Shown piece by piece: positions 25,897 to 34,273 of a stretch of DNA of 64,000 nucleotides (position 1 is its first letter; every line of letters begins with the position of its first letter). This stretch comes from JAMXLO01 sp963749575. Lineage in GTDB: Bacteria > Pseudomonadota > Alphaproteobacteria > Acetobacterales > Acetobacteraceae. Position numbers and translations under genes: made by a program. Under the pieces are notes generated by a model, which did not search any database, had not been told where the DNA came from, and was given only the letters and a program-made list of their open reading frames with translations. Location: contig CAVVNM010000008.1 of the NCBI GenBank assembly GCA_963749575.1, positions 310,001-374,000 of the forward strand, written 5' to 3'.

Positions 25897-26166
25897 TCAT
25901 GCCAGCCCGTGCGCCTTCAGCCGTTCCGCCAGGAGTTGCCTGAGTTCTTCAACCGTCTCGGACTGCCGCGCGCGCGGAATGTGCTTCGCCAGCGTATGGA
26001 CTGCGCCTTCCACCAGCACGCCAAGTACCAGGTACGGGTCGGAGCCGTCGTCGGTGATCACGCGGATCACTTCGGCCAGCATCTGTGCCGAGTTGGGCTT
26101 GCCGGACGACGTCCGGTTGGCCTGCTGAATCAGTTTCTCAAGGGTACGGAAGCGGCGCTCGGGCAT
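25897..26166 (-). CDS. small conserved protein of unknown function
   Basis: An 89-residue protein from ATG 26166; a TTG at 26202 would add 12 residues. The sequence MPERRFRTLEKLIQQANRTS, then MLAEVIRVITDDGSDPYLVLG and a helical C-terminus with EELRQLLAERLKAHGLA, looks soluble and helical. It is convergent with the protease homologue and divergent from the MBL gene. I know no function. Confidence 0.6.
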   Translation of the reverse strand: MPERRFRTLEKLIQQANRTSSGKPNSAQMLAEVIRVITDDGSDPYLVLGVLVEGAVHTLAKHIPRARQSETVEELRQLLAERLKAHGLA

Positions 26167-26231
26167 GACGATAGAATGACCGAACAGAGCCGGATCGGGC
26201 AAGCGGTAGCGATGCGGTGGAGAACGAGCAG

Positions 26232-26870
26232 ATGGGTCAATTGCGCGGCGCGGTCATCCCGGTCACGCCATTCCAGCAGAACTGCACCATTCTGTGGGAC
26301 GAGGGCAGCCAGCAGGCCGTGGTGGTGGACCCCGGTGGCGATGTGGACCGCATCCTCGCCGCGATCGAAAAGGCGGATGTCGCCGTCGAGCGGATCTGGC
26401 TGACGCACGGCCATCTGGACCATGCCGGCGGGGCTGACGAATTGCGCGAAAAGTTGAATGGTGTGCCGATCGAGGGACCGGACCGTCGCGACGAATTCCT
26501 GTTGCGGGGGCTCGAAGAGCAGGGTCGCTCCTACGGCTTCGCCATGCGCAACGTCACACCGGATCGCTGGCTGCGCGAGGGCGACAGCGTGACGCTGGGC
26601 GAGCATCGTTTCGATGTGCTGCATTGTCCCGGCCACACCCCGGGCCATGTGGTGTTCGTCAACCGGGCCGGGCGATTCGCGCTGGTCGGCGATGTGCTGT
26701 TCCAGGGATCGATCGGCCGCACCGACTTCCCGTACGGCGATCACGCCGCGCTGATCCGCGCCATCACCGAGCAGCTGCTTCCGCTGGGCGACGATTTCTC
26801 GTTCCTGTGCGGGCACGGCCCGGGATCGACGATCGGTGCGGAGCGGCGGAGCAATCCGTTCCTGCGGTAA
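26232..26870 (+). CDS. MBL-fold metallo-hydrolase, glyoxalase II-like
   Basis: A 212-residue single-domain protein of the YcbL/glyoxalase II-like group. The binuclear metal motif is WLTHGHLDHAGGADE, with further ligands in LHCPGHTPGHVV, ALVGDVLFQGSIGRTD and FLCGHGPGSTIG. It lacks the C-terminal substrate domain of true glyoxalase II, so a thioesterase role is likely but the substrate is open. ATG 26232 has GGAG 9 nt upstream; a GTG at 26217 is the alternative. Confidence 0.9.
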   Translation: MGQLRGAVIPVTPFQQNCTILWDEGSQQAVVVDPGGDVDRILAAIEKADVAVERIWLTHGHLDHAGGADELREKLNGVPIEGPDRRDEFLLRGLEEQGRSYGFAMRNVTPDRWLREGDSVTLGEHRFDVLHCPGHTPGHVVFVNRAGRFALVGDVLFQGSIGRTDFPYGDHAALIRAITEQLLPLGDDFSFLCGHGPGSTIGAERRSNPFLR

Positions 26871-26946
26871 CCAAAGACCGCAACCGCGCCACCCACCCGG
26901 CGGCCGACCCCGTCGACGTCGTTGCGGTGCCTGCACGGTGCAGCGG

Positions 26947-28495
26947 TCAGTGCGCCGCTGCTGCCGTGCCGGCCGGCTTGGCGAGCAGCAGCGTCAACGG
27001 CAACGCCACGAAGAAGCATCCCGCCATCAGCAGCAGCACATCATTGTAGGCCAGCGTCAGTGCCTGGTGCTGCAGCAGCATCGCCACCTGCTTCAGCGCC
27101 GCGAGATGCGCATCGCCGGACTTCGCCGCGGTCAGCATGTGCGTCATGTTGTCGAGCGCGCGGGTCGCCGCGGAGCGCGACCATGTTACCTGTTCCTGCA
27201 GATGCAGCGTGTGCACGGCGAGACGCGATGTCGCCACCGTGTTGATCATCGCCAGCCCGACCGCCCCGCCCAGGTTGCGCATCAGATTGTAGAGGCCGGA
27301 CGCGTTCTTCACTGCTTCCGGCGCCAGCCGACCGAGTGCGATCTGGTTGACCGGCAGCATCACCAGCATCATCGAGGCACCGCGCAGCGCCTGTGGCCCG
27401 AACAGTTCCCAGAATGCCGAGTCGACAGTAAGGTTCGACATCCACCACAGCCCACCGCCGAACATCAGCAATCCGACCGCCAGCATCACACGCAGATCGA
27501 GCACGCGCGCCAGCTGTCCCGCGATCGGTGCCGACAGAAACATTGCTGCTCCGGTCACAAACATTGTCTCGCCGATCTGCAGACTGTCGTAACCGCGCAC
27601 GCGTCCGAGGAACAGTGGCACCAGATAGACCGAGCCGTACAGCCCAAGGCCAAGCACGAAACTGAACAGCGAGCCGAACGCGAAGTTGGCGTTCGCGAAG
27701 GCGCGCAGCTCCACCAGGGGATCGTGCCGCGTCAGCATGCGCCAGAAGAACAGCACACCGGCGACTGCGGAGATGACGGCCGCCCAGGCAATGGTCTGGT
27801 CCTGGAACCAGTCCCAGCGCTCGCCCTCCTCCAGCACATATTCCATGGCGCCGAGAAACAGCGCCATCAGCATCAGGCCGGGCAGGTCGAAGCTGCGGCG
27901 CAGCGACCAGTCCGGCTGGTCGATGTCGAGGCAGGTCCACACCGCACCCGCCACCACGAGCCCGACCGGCACGTTGATCAGGAACAGCCAATGCCACGAG
28001 TACCTGATCGGTCAACCAGCCGCCGAGCGTGGGGCCGATGGTGGGGGCCATCGTGGCGGTGAGGCCGATCAGCACCGACATCTGTGTCCGCTTTTCGCCG
28101 GAGAACAGCAGGAACGCGGTGGCGAATACGGTCGGGATCATCGCGCCGCCGATGAAGCCCTGCGCGGCGCGGAACACCACCATCTCGGTCAGGCTGGAGG
28201 CGCCGGCGCAGGCGAACGAGAACAGCGTGAAGCCGAGTGCGCTGGCGACGAACAGCACGCGGGTGGAGAGCAGGCGCGACAGCCAGCCCGACAGCGGGAT
28301 CATGACGATCTCGGCGATCAGGTAGCTGGTCTGCACCCATGATGCTTCGTCCGGGCTGGCGGCCAGGCCGGCCTGGATGTCGGAGATCGAGGCCGAGACG
28401 ATCTGAATGTCCAGGATCGCCATGAACATCCCGAGCACCATCGCCATGAAGCCGACCCATTCTCGCCAGCTGAGCTGGTCAGCGGCGGCGGTCAT
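26947..28495 (-). pseudogene. emrB: EmrB/QacA-type MFS drug exporter (DHA2), frameshifted
   Basis: About 515 residues if one base is removed near 28003, where the frame passes from GPTLGGWLTDQ to SWHWLFLINVPVGLVVAGAV, a junction conserved in the family. Fourteen membrane segments are expected; blocks seen include MAILDIQIVSASISDIQAGL, SWVQTSYLIAEIVMIPLSGW and AAQGFIGGAMIPTVFA. It overlaps emrA by 4 bases (ATGA) and pairs with it as an inner-membrane pump plus adaptor for hydrophobic toxic compounds. As written it would be truncated after about 170 residues. Confidence 0.82.
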
Positions 28496-29661
28496 GGCAC
28501 AATGCGCTCCAGCGTCGCAGCCGCCGCGCCGAGCAGACCGAGCCGCTGCGCGTCCGGGCCGCGGGTATCGACCTCGGCAGTGACTGACAGCCCTGCGCGC
28601 AGCCAGCCGGCGTGCGCGGCCTCGGCCGGATCGAGCACGAGCTTGACCGGCACACGCTGCACCACCTTGGTGAAGTTGCCGGTGGCGTTTTCCGGTGGCA
28701 GCAGGCTGAACAGCGCGCCAGTGGCCGGGGCCAGGCTGTCCACCCGGCCGTCTACCGCCGCATCAGGGTCGATGTCCGGGATCAGCCGCACCTTCATGCC
28801 CGGCTGCATGCGGCGCAGCTGGGTCTCCTTGAAGTTCGCCACGACGTAAAGCTTCCCGCGCAGCGGCGCGACCGCGATGAGCTGCGTGGCCGGCGTGACG
28901 TGCTGGCCAAGCTCGGCGGCCCGGTTGCCGGCAATGCCGTCGAACGGCGCGCGGATCACCGTGTAGGCGAGGTTGTTCTCGGCGAGTTGCGTCGTGGCGG
29001 CGGCATTCTGCTGGCGCGCGGTGGCCTGGATCACCTGGGCACTCAGAACGGCAAGCTGCTGTTCGGCCGCCGCCTTCTGCGCCTGTGCGGCGACCACGCC
29101 CGCGTTGGCTTTGCGCGCATCGGCGATGGCCTGATCGTTGGACTGGCGCGACGCCCAGCCGCCTGCCATCAGCGTTCCAGACCGACCGGCATCGGCGCTC
29201 GCCCGGGCCTGTTCGGCCTGCGCCTGTGCGATGGTTGCCTGCGCCGCATCGATCGTGGCCTGCTGCTGGGCGACCTGGCGCTTTGCCGTCTCGATCGCGG
29301 CAATCGCTTCGGCGGCGCTGGCAGTGGCCTGGGCAAGACGGGCACGCCAATCGGCCGGATCGAGCACGATCAGGGGATCGCCGGCGCGGACATGCTGGTT
29401 GTCGGCGACCTTGATTGCGGCCACGTCGCCCTCGATGCGCGGGCTGAGCACCGCGATGTCGCCCTGGACATACGCGTTGTCGGTGGTTTCGATGTAGCGG
29501 CCCTCGGTGAACCACCAGGACGCGGTGGCGGCGATCCCGATCAGCGCCACCAGGCCGGCCGCCGGGCGCCAGAGCCGCCAAAAGCGGCGCATGCGGCGGG
29601 GAGTGGCCGGCGTCCGGGCGTCCGCAGGCACGGGCTGCGGCTTCTCGACGATGGCGTTCAT
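28492..29661 (-). CDS. emrA: EmrA/HlyD-type membrane fusion protein
   Basis: A 389-residue periplasmic adaptor. One N-terminal membrane span (PAAGLVALIGIAATASWWF) is followed by the lipoyl half-motif ETTDNAYVQGDIAVLSPRIE, a long alpha-hairpin rich in Ala and Gln, and a beta-barrel with GKLYVVANFKETQLRRMQPG and ENATGNFTKVVQRVPVKLV. GAGGAG precedes the ATG. It links the EmrB-type pump to an outer-membrane channel not encoded here. A palindromic TetR-type operator lies 12 nt upstream of the start. Confidence 0.9.
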   Translation of the reverse strand: MNAIVEKPQPVPADARTPATPRRMRRFWRLWRPAAGLVALIGIAATASWWFTEGRYIETTDNAYVQGDIAVLSPRIEGDVAAIKVADNQHVRAGDPLIVLDPADWRARLAQATASAAEAIAAIETAKRQVAQQQATIDAAQATIAQAQAEQARASADAGRSGTLMAGGWASRQSNDQAIADARKANAGVVAAQAQKAAAEQQLAVLSAQVIQATARQQNAAATTQLAENNLAYTVIRAPFDGIAGNRAAELGQHVTPATQLIAVAPLRGKLYVVANFKETQLRRMQPGMKVRLIPDIDPDAAVDGRVDSLAPATGALFSLLPPENATGNFTKVVQRVPVKLVLDPAEAAHAGWLRAGLSVTAEVDTRGPDAQRLGLLGAAAATLERIVP

Positions 29662-29672
29662 TCTCGGCTCCT

Positions 29673-29690
29673 CTGAACTGTACAGTTCAG
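29673..29690. promoter_or_regulatory. TetR-type operator 1
   Basis: A perfect 18-bp palindrome CTGAACTGTACAGTTCAG located between the emrA ribosome site and the divergent tetR gene. Its half-site AACTG recurs in the second palindrome 45 bases away. Position and symmetry fit repression of emrAB by the neighbouring TetR protein. Confidence 0.7.
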
Positions 29691-29734
29691 TTCAGCGCGC
29701 GAGAGTGGGGGTGGGGGAAACCGCAGTCAAGCCA

Positions 29735-29753
29735 AAACTGGACGGTCCAGTTT
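29735..29753. promoter_or_regulatory. TetR-type operator 2
   Basis: A perfect 9-1-9 palindrome AAACTGGAC-G-GTCCAGTTT, 52 bases before the tetR start. It shares the AACTG half-site with operator 1, so the same regulator probably binds both, controlling emrAB and itself. Confidence 0.7.
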
Positions 29754-29804
29754 AGTTGATCATGCCACTTGCAAACCACCGGTCGGTCAGCCCAATTTGG
29801 TGGC

Positions 29805-30428
29805 ATGAGCGCAACCACCGAACTCCGGGCCGACAGCGAGTCACCCAAACACCAGCTGGTGCTGGAGGCGGCCACCTCGCTGTTCATGGCGCATGGCTAC
29901 GGCGCGGTCAGCATGGACGCGATCGCTCGCGTCGCCGGCGTCTCCAAAGCAACGCTGTATGCGCATTTCAGCTCCAAGGACCAGCTCTTCGCCACCATCA
30001 TCGGCGAGGCGTGCCAGCAGAAGATTGCGCTTGGGGAACTGCTGCCTGCCGATGCGACCGATGTTCGCGCAGCGCTCACCGCGTTCGGCGGTCGCCTGCT
30101 GCGGTTCTTCCTGGAGGATCGGGCGCTGGCGATCCATCGGGTGGTGATCGGCGAGAGCACGCGGTTTCCCGAACTCGGCCGCGCGTTCTACGACAACGGC
30201 CCCGCAGCGCTGCTCCGGACACTCGGCGCCTGGCTTGCCGAGCAGGGTGACGCGGGCCGACTTGCCATGGCCGATCCGATCATGGCGGCGGAGCAATTGG
30301 TCGGGATGCTGCGGACCAGCCTGTTCTTGCGGGCTTCGGTTGGCCTGACGGCGCCATCGGATGCCGAGATCGACGCCACCGTGGAGGCGGCAGTTACCAC
30401 ATTCGTGAAGGCCTACGCGGCACCCTAG
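29805..30428 (+). CDS. TetR family transcriptional regulator
   Basis: A 207-residue repressor. The N-terminal helix-turn-helix is LFMAHGYGAVSMDAIARVAG and VSKATLYAHFSSKDQLFATI; the remainder is a helical ligand-binding domain with a TetR_C-type end. ATG 29805 is preferred over 29769 because it gives the usual N-terminal length. It is divergent from emrAB across 143 bases with two palindromic operators. Likely role: drug-responsive repressor of the efflux pair. The 3' end overlaps the convergent EF-hand gene by 4 bases. Confidence 0.9.
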   Translation: MSATTELRADSESPKHQLVLEAATSLFMAHGYGAVSMDAIARVAGVSKATLYAHFSSKDQLFATIIGEACQQKIALGELLPADATDVRAALTAFGGRLLRFFLEDRALAIHRVVIGESTRFPELGRAFYDNGPAALLRTLGAWLAEQGDAGRLAMADPIMAAEQLVGMLRTSLFLRASVGLTAPSDAEIDATVEAAVTTFVKAYAAP

Positions 30429-30730
30429 CTGCTGGGCGTGTGGGTCGATGCGGACTGGTGATGCAGCGTGCGCTGCGCCTTGTTGTAAGCGCGGATGTCG
30501 TCCTCGGTGATGTAGCCCTTCTTGTCCTGGTCGATCGCGGCAAAGTGGCGGGCGATGGATTTGTAGCCGGCCTTTGCCTGGTCCAGCGTCAGATGGCCGT
30601 CGTGCGTGATATTGGCCTGCTCGAAGTGCTGCGGCATGGTCACGCGGACGTGCGTCGGCTTGGCGGTTGTCGTGTCGGCGAACGCGGGCAACGCCAGCAT
30701 GGCGGCGGCGAGCAGAAGCAGAGTACGCAT
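30425..30730 (-). CDS. secreted EF-hand protein
   Basis: A 101-residue protein with signal peptide MRTLLLLAAAMLALPAFA. The mature part has two EF-hand loops: a degenerate one ANITHDGHLTLDQA and a canonical one DQDKKGYITEDDI, with helical flanks. It is probably a periplasmic calcium-binding protein. It is convergent with tetR, with overlapping ends, and has no clear operon partner. Confidence 0.82.
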   Translation of the reverse strand: MRTLLLLAAAMLALPAFADTTTAKPTHVRVTMPQHFEQANITHDGHLTLDQAKAGYKSIARHFAAIDQDKKGYITEDDIRAYNKAQRTLHHQSASTHTPSS

Positions 30731-30779
30731 GGCAGGATCTTCCTGGTGTTTCGGTGCTCACCAAGATGCCAGCGCCGAA

Positions 30780-31862
30780 CTAATGCATTGCTAATTCACC
30801 GCGACCTGCCTGATCGCCTGCACCGCGCGTCTCGATGCCCGCGCGGTCGACATCGAGATGAGTGCAGGCGCGGGCACGGTATCGGCCCGTCGTGGACAAC
30901 ATGATGCCTTCGCGCCGCGCCCGTTCGGCCAGATCGTCAGCGGTCAGTCCGGTGCCCGAGGTGTCAAAGAACACCAGGTTGGTTTCCGGCTCCTCCACGG
31001 CGATGCCCGGGATCTGCGCCAGACCGCGGGCCAGCGCCTTGGCGTTGGCATGGTCGTCGGCCAGCCGGTCGATATTGTGGTCGAGCGCATAGAGACAGGC
31101 GGCGGCGCACACGCCGGCCTGGCGCAGCGAGCCGCCGAGACGCTGCTTCCAGCGCCACGCCTCGTCGATGAACGCCTCGGTGCCGCACAGCACGGCACCG
31201 AGCGGCGCGCCGAGGCCCTTGGTAAAATCCACCCACACGGAGTCGCAGCCGGCGACCATTGTGCGCGCCGGAACGCCCGATGCCACCACGGCGTTCATCA
31301 GCCGCGCGCCGTCCATGTGGGTTGCCAAGCCATGTTCATGGGCTGCACCGAGAACCGCATTCAGCTTGTCGAGCGGCCAGACCGTGCCGCCGCCGGTGTT
31401 TGCCGTCTGCTCCACAGCGAGCAGGCGCTGCGTTGGGATGTTGCGGCGCTGCTCGCGCAGCGACCGCCGAACCGCCGCGGCGTCGAACTGGCCGCGCTCG
31501 CCCTTGAGCCCGAGGATCAGCGCACCGGTCAGTGAGCCCACCCCGCCGCCCTCGTTTTCGATGATGTGGGCGGTTTCATGCGCCATGACCTCGTCGCCGG
31601 CACGGCAATGCGTGCGGACCGCGATCTGATTGCACATCGTGCCTGACGGCAGGAATACCGCCGCCTGCTTGCCGAGCAGCGCGGCCATGCGGTCACAGAG
31701 CGCATTCACCGTGGGATCGTCGCCATGCTGTTCGTCGCCGACAGGGGCGCGGACCATGACCTCCTTCATCGCCGGTGACGGCCGCGTCTGGGTATCGGAG
31801 TAGAGGTTCACCCGCACGGGCGGTAGATCGGCGGCCGGACGCTTCGGTGCGTACAGCATCAT
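30780..31862 (-). CDS. ltaE: low-specificity L-threonine aldolase (3' end possibly frameshifted)
   Basis: A 360-residue PLP enzyme splitting threonine or allo-threonine into glycine and acetaldehyde. Blocks: LYSDTQTRPSPAMKEVM, VFLPSGTMCNQIAV, THMDGARLMNAVVA, and the PLP-lysine motif SVWVDFTKGLGAPLG. AGGAG precedes the ATG. The C-terminus departs after HLDVDRAGIET: removing one base from GCGCGG would give VQAIRQVAVN and a stop at 30791, the usual family ending, whereas the written frame runs to 30780. The enzyme is probably functional either way. Confidence 0.88.
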   Translation of the reverse strand: MMLYAPKRPAADLPPVRVNLYSDTQTRPSPAMKEVMVRAPVGDEQHGDDPTVNALCDRMAALLGKQAAVFLPSGTMCNQIAVRTHCRAGDEVMAHETAHIIENEGGGVGSLTGALILGLKGERGQFDAAAVRRSLREQRRNIPTQRLLAVEQTANTGGGTVWPLDKLNAVLGAAHEHGLATHMDGARLMNAVVASGVPARTMVAGCDSVWVDFTKGLGAPLGAVLCGTEAFIDEAWRWKQRLGGSLRQAGVCAAACLYALDHNIDRLADDHANAKALARGLAQIPGIAVEEPETNLVFFDTSGTGLTADDLAERARREGIMLSTTGRYRARACTHLDVDRAGIETRGAGDQAGRGELAMH

Positions 31863-31863
31863 G

Positions 31864-32334
31864 TCAGCTCCTGACTGGGGTGGGTGGCGCATCCGCGACG
31901 ACGGGTGGGCCGTAGACCTGCCGCGCCCGCTTGTTGAAGGCGCCGACCATGCGGCGGACCGCCTCGTTGAACACCACGCCGATCGCCGCCTGGAGGATGC
32001 GGCTGCGGAATTCGAAATCGACGAAGAAGTCCACTTCGCAGCCCTGGGGGTGCGGGAGGAACTCCCACTGGTTGTTTAGATAGCGGAACGGGCCGGTCTC
32101 ATAGCGAACCTTCGCCCGGTGCGGCCGCTCGAGCGTGACGCGGCTCGTGAAGGTCTCACGAAACGGGCCGAAGCCGATGGTGAGGTCGGCGACGAGTTCG
32201 CGATCGGTGCGGCTGCGCACGCGCGCGGCGACGCACCAGGGGAGGAATTGCGGGTATTTGGCAACATCGGCCACCAGTTCGAACAGCTGGTCAGGCCGGT
32301 ACGGAACGATCTGGCGCTCGGCGTGGGTGGGCAC
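31864..32334 (-). CDS. COQ10/RatA-type START-domain protein
   Basis: A 156-residue protein of the polyketide cyclase/START fold. It reads RPDQLFELVADVAKYPQFLP WC in two blocks, then TIGFGPFRETFTSRVTLERP and QGCEVDFFVDFEFRSRILQ. Close relatives bind ubiquinone (COQ10) or are annotated RatA toxin; in an alphaproteobacterium a quinone-binding role is more likely. GTG 32334 is the chosen start. It is downstream of lipA, an order conserved in the class, but a palindromic repeat now separates the two. ltaE follows 1 nt after its stop. Confidence 0.85.
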   Translation of the reverse strand: MPTHAERQIVPYRPDQLFELVADVAKYPQFLPWCVAARVRSRTDRELVADLTIGFGPFRETFTSRVTLERPHRAKVRYETGPFRYLNNQWEFLPHPQGCEVDFFVDFEFRSRILQAAIGVVFNEAVRRMVGAFNKRARQVYGPPVVADAPPTPVRS

Positions 32335-32341
32335 GTTGTAT

Positions 32342-32407
32342 CGTCATCCCCGCGCAAGCGGGGACCCAGTGCGTGCCCCCTGGGTCCCCGCTTGCGCGGG
32401 AATGACG
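32342..32407. repeat. dispersed palindromic repeat overlapping the lipA 3' end
   Basis: Two 28-base arms (32342-32369 and 32380-32407) match with one mismatch; the inner parts read CGCGCAAGCGGGGACCCAG. This is the familiar repeat that reads VIPAQAGTQG or similar when translated. It would form a long hairpin at the end of lipA mRNA and may terminate transcription before the COQ10/RatA gene. The right arm is read as lipA codons. Confidence 0.85.
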
Positions 32408-33372
32408 GACCGGGCGCGGGCCGCGCGCAGTGACGAAAAATCGGCGTCCGCGTGATAGGAGCTGCGGGTGAGCGGCGTGGCGGAGACCAGCAGGAAGCCC
32501 TTGCCGCGTGCCAGGGCTGCGTACTCGGAGAACTCCTCCGGCGTGACGAACCGATCGACCGCGGCGTGCTTGATGGTGGGCTGCAGATACTGGCCGATGG
32601 TCAGGAAATCCACCTCAGCCGAGCGTTGGTCATCCATCACCTGCATGAGCTCGATGCGGGATTCGCCCAGCCCGACCATCAACCCCGACTTGGTGAAGAT
32701 CGAGGGATCGAGCTGCTTCACCTGATGCAGCAGCTGCAGCGAGGCGAAATAGCGCGCGCCGGGACGGATGGTGGGATAGAGCCTCGGCACCGTTTCCAGG
32801 TTGTGGTTGTAGACGTCGGGGCGCGCCTCCACCACGACCTCGACCGCGCCCGGCTTGCGCAGGAAGTCGGGGGTGAGGACCTCGATCGTGGTCGCCGGCG
32901 CGGCGGCGCGGATGGCGCGGATGGTGGCGGCGAAGTGGCCGGCGCCGCCATCCGGAAGATCATCGCGATCGACCGAGGTGACGACGACATGGGCCAGCCC
33001 GAGTTTCGCCACCGCATCCGCGACGCGGGCGGGTTCGTCGGCAGCCAACGGCACCGGCTGGCCGGTGGCTACATTGCAGAACGCGCAGGCGCGGGTGCAG
33101 GTGTCGCCCATGATCATCATGGTGGCGTGGCGCTGCGACCAGCACTCGCCGATATTGGGGCAGGCGGCTTCCTCGCACACCGTTACCAGGCCGTTGGCGC
33201 GCATCAGGGCGCGGGTCTCGTGGTAGATCGGGTGGGTCGGCGCCTTCACCCGAATCCAGGCGGGCTTGCGCTGGATCGGGTTGTCCGGCCGATGCGCCTT
33301 CTCCGGATGGCGCAGCGGCTGGATTTTCGACGCGCCTCCGGCGCGATGGTCGATGACGAGACGGGTGGCCAT
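32344..33372 (-). CDS. lipA: lipoyl synthase
   Basis: A 342-residue radical SAM enzyme that inserts two sulfurs into octanoyl groups on lipoyl domains. It has both iron-sulfur sites: CEEAACPNIGECW (auxiliary cluster) and GDTCTRACAFCNV (radical SAM CxxxCxxC), plus the usual TIGQYLQPT and RSSYHADADF. The ATG at 33372 gives MATRLVIDHRAG. The normal protein ends near RAAR; here 16 or so extra residues (SVIPAQAGTQGARTGSPLAR) and the stop codon come from a palindromic repeat. The catalytic core is complete. Confidence 0.93.
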   Translation of the reverse strand: MATRLVIDHRAGGASKIQPLRHPEKAHRPDNPIQRKPAWIRVKAPTHPIYHETRALMRANGLVTVCEEAACPNIGECWSQRHATMMIMGDTCTRACAFCNVATGQPVPLAADEPARVADAVAKLGLAHVVVTSVDRDDLPDGGAGHFAATIRAIRAAAPATTIEVLTPDFLRKPGAVEVVVEARPDVYNHNLETVPRLYPTIRPGARYFASLQLLHQVKQLDPSIFTKSGLMVGLGESRIELMQVMDDQRSAEVDFLTIGQYLQPTIKHAAVDRFVTPEEFSEYAALARGKGFLLVSATPLTRSSYHADADFSSLRAARARSVIPAQAGTQGARTGSPLARG

Positions 33373-33450
33373 GGCGGGGGGAGATGTGGCGGGGGCGGAG
33401 AAGGGCGTCAAGCAGTGTCCCGTTCGGTAACCAACTGCTATGATTCGGAC

Positions 33451-34269
33451 ATGAGCGCCACCCCGGAGAGCGATCGCTGGTCGGCCCAGTTGGAGGATGA
33501 CATCTATCGCGATGTCATCGCGCGCTTTGCGCCGCATCTGCCGCTGCAACGCACGCTGCCGGCGCGTCCGGTCGCGACGCCGGCGGAGATCGAGGGCATC
33601 TGCGACAACTGGATCTGGACCGCCGGCCATGATTCGCTGATCGTGCAGGCGGCGTCCAAGGCGCTGGATCGGCTGTTCCCCGGTCTGGACGAGCAATATT
33701 TCCTGGCCCGCCAGATCGGCGATGACGGATGCCATGCCGAGTTCGTGCGGGATTACGTAAAACACCGGCTAGGTTACGATCCGATTCGGCAGATCAACGA
33801 CATCGTCCGGGTGCATTGGGATGCACTGGACGATCTGCCATATCGCGACATCCACAGCTTCTTCGCCTGGGAGCTCCACTACGAGCTGCACATACTGTCG
33901 CGGCTGCATACCGAGCGCCGCACCGGCCAGATCCGCGATCCGGCGATCAGGCAATTTGCCGAAGAGCGGGTGGGCCCGGATGAGGAGGTGCACCGGCTGC
34001 GCATCCTCGACTGGTGGATCGCCTACTATGCCGCGCATGCACCGGGGGAACGCGAGGCGATCGCGCGGCGGGTGATCGCGTTGGATGACGAACTCCAGCG
34101 CCGGCTGAATCCCTATCTGAATTCGCGGTATCAGCGCTCGGCGGCGAACTTCGGCGCGGACATCCGTGGCAAGGACGCGGTCTACGACAACTTCCGCCGT
34201 GAGGTTCTGGCGCGGTTGCTCGACATGCCACCCGGACGGATCGGCGGGCTCACCAGCCTGGCCGATTGA
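33451..34269 (+). CDS. ferritin-like protein, possible di-iron carboxylate protein
   Basis: A 272-residue helical protein. Possible metal-ligand motifs are DGCHAEFVRDYV, FFAWELHYELHIL and VGPDEEVHRLRIL, where Glu-x-x-His pairs resemble those of ferritin-like oxygenases such as PaaA or BoxB. N-terminal Trp-rich blocks (GICDNWIWTAGHDSLIV) are distinctive. A TATGAT (33439-33444) before the ATG may be a -10 box. It is divergent from lipA and convergent with the molybdenum maturation operon. The fold assignment is tentative and no substrate is suggested. Confidence 0.5.
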   Translation: MSATPESDRWSAQLEDDIYRDVIARFAPHLPLQRTLPARPVATPAEIEGICDNWIWTAGHDSLIVQAASKALDRLFPGLDEQYFLARQIGDDGCHAEFVRDYVKHRLGYDPIRQINDIVRVHWDALDDLPYRDIHSFFAWELHYELHILSRLHTERRTGQIRDPAIRQFAEERVGPDEEVHRLRILDWWIAYYAAHAPGEREAIARRVIALDDELQRRLNPYLNSRYQRSAANFGADIRGKDAVYDNFRREVLARLLDMPPGRIGGLTSLAD

Positions 34270-34273
34270 CAGC

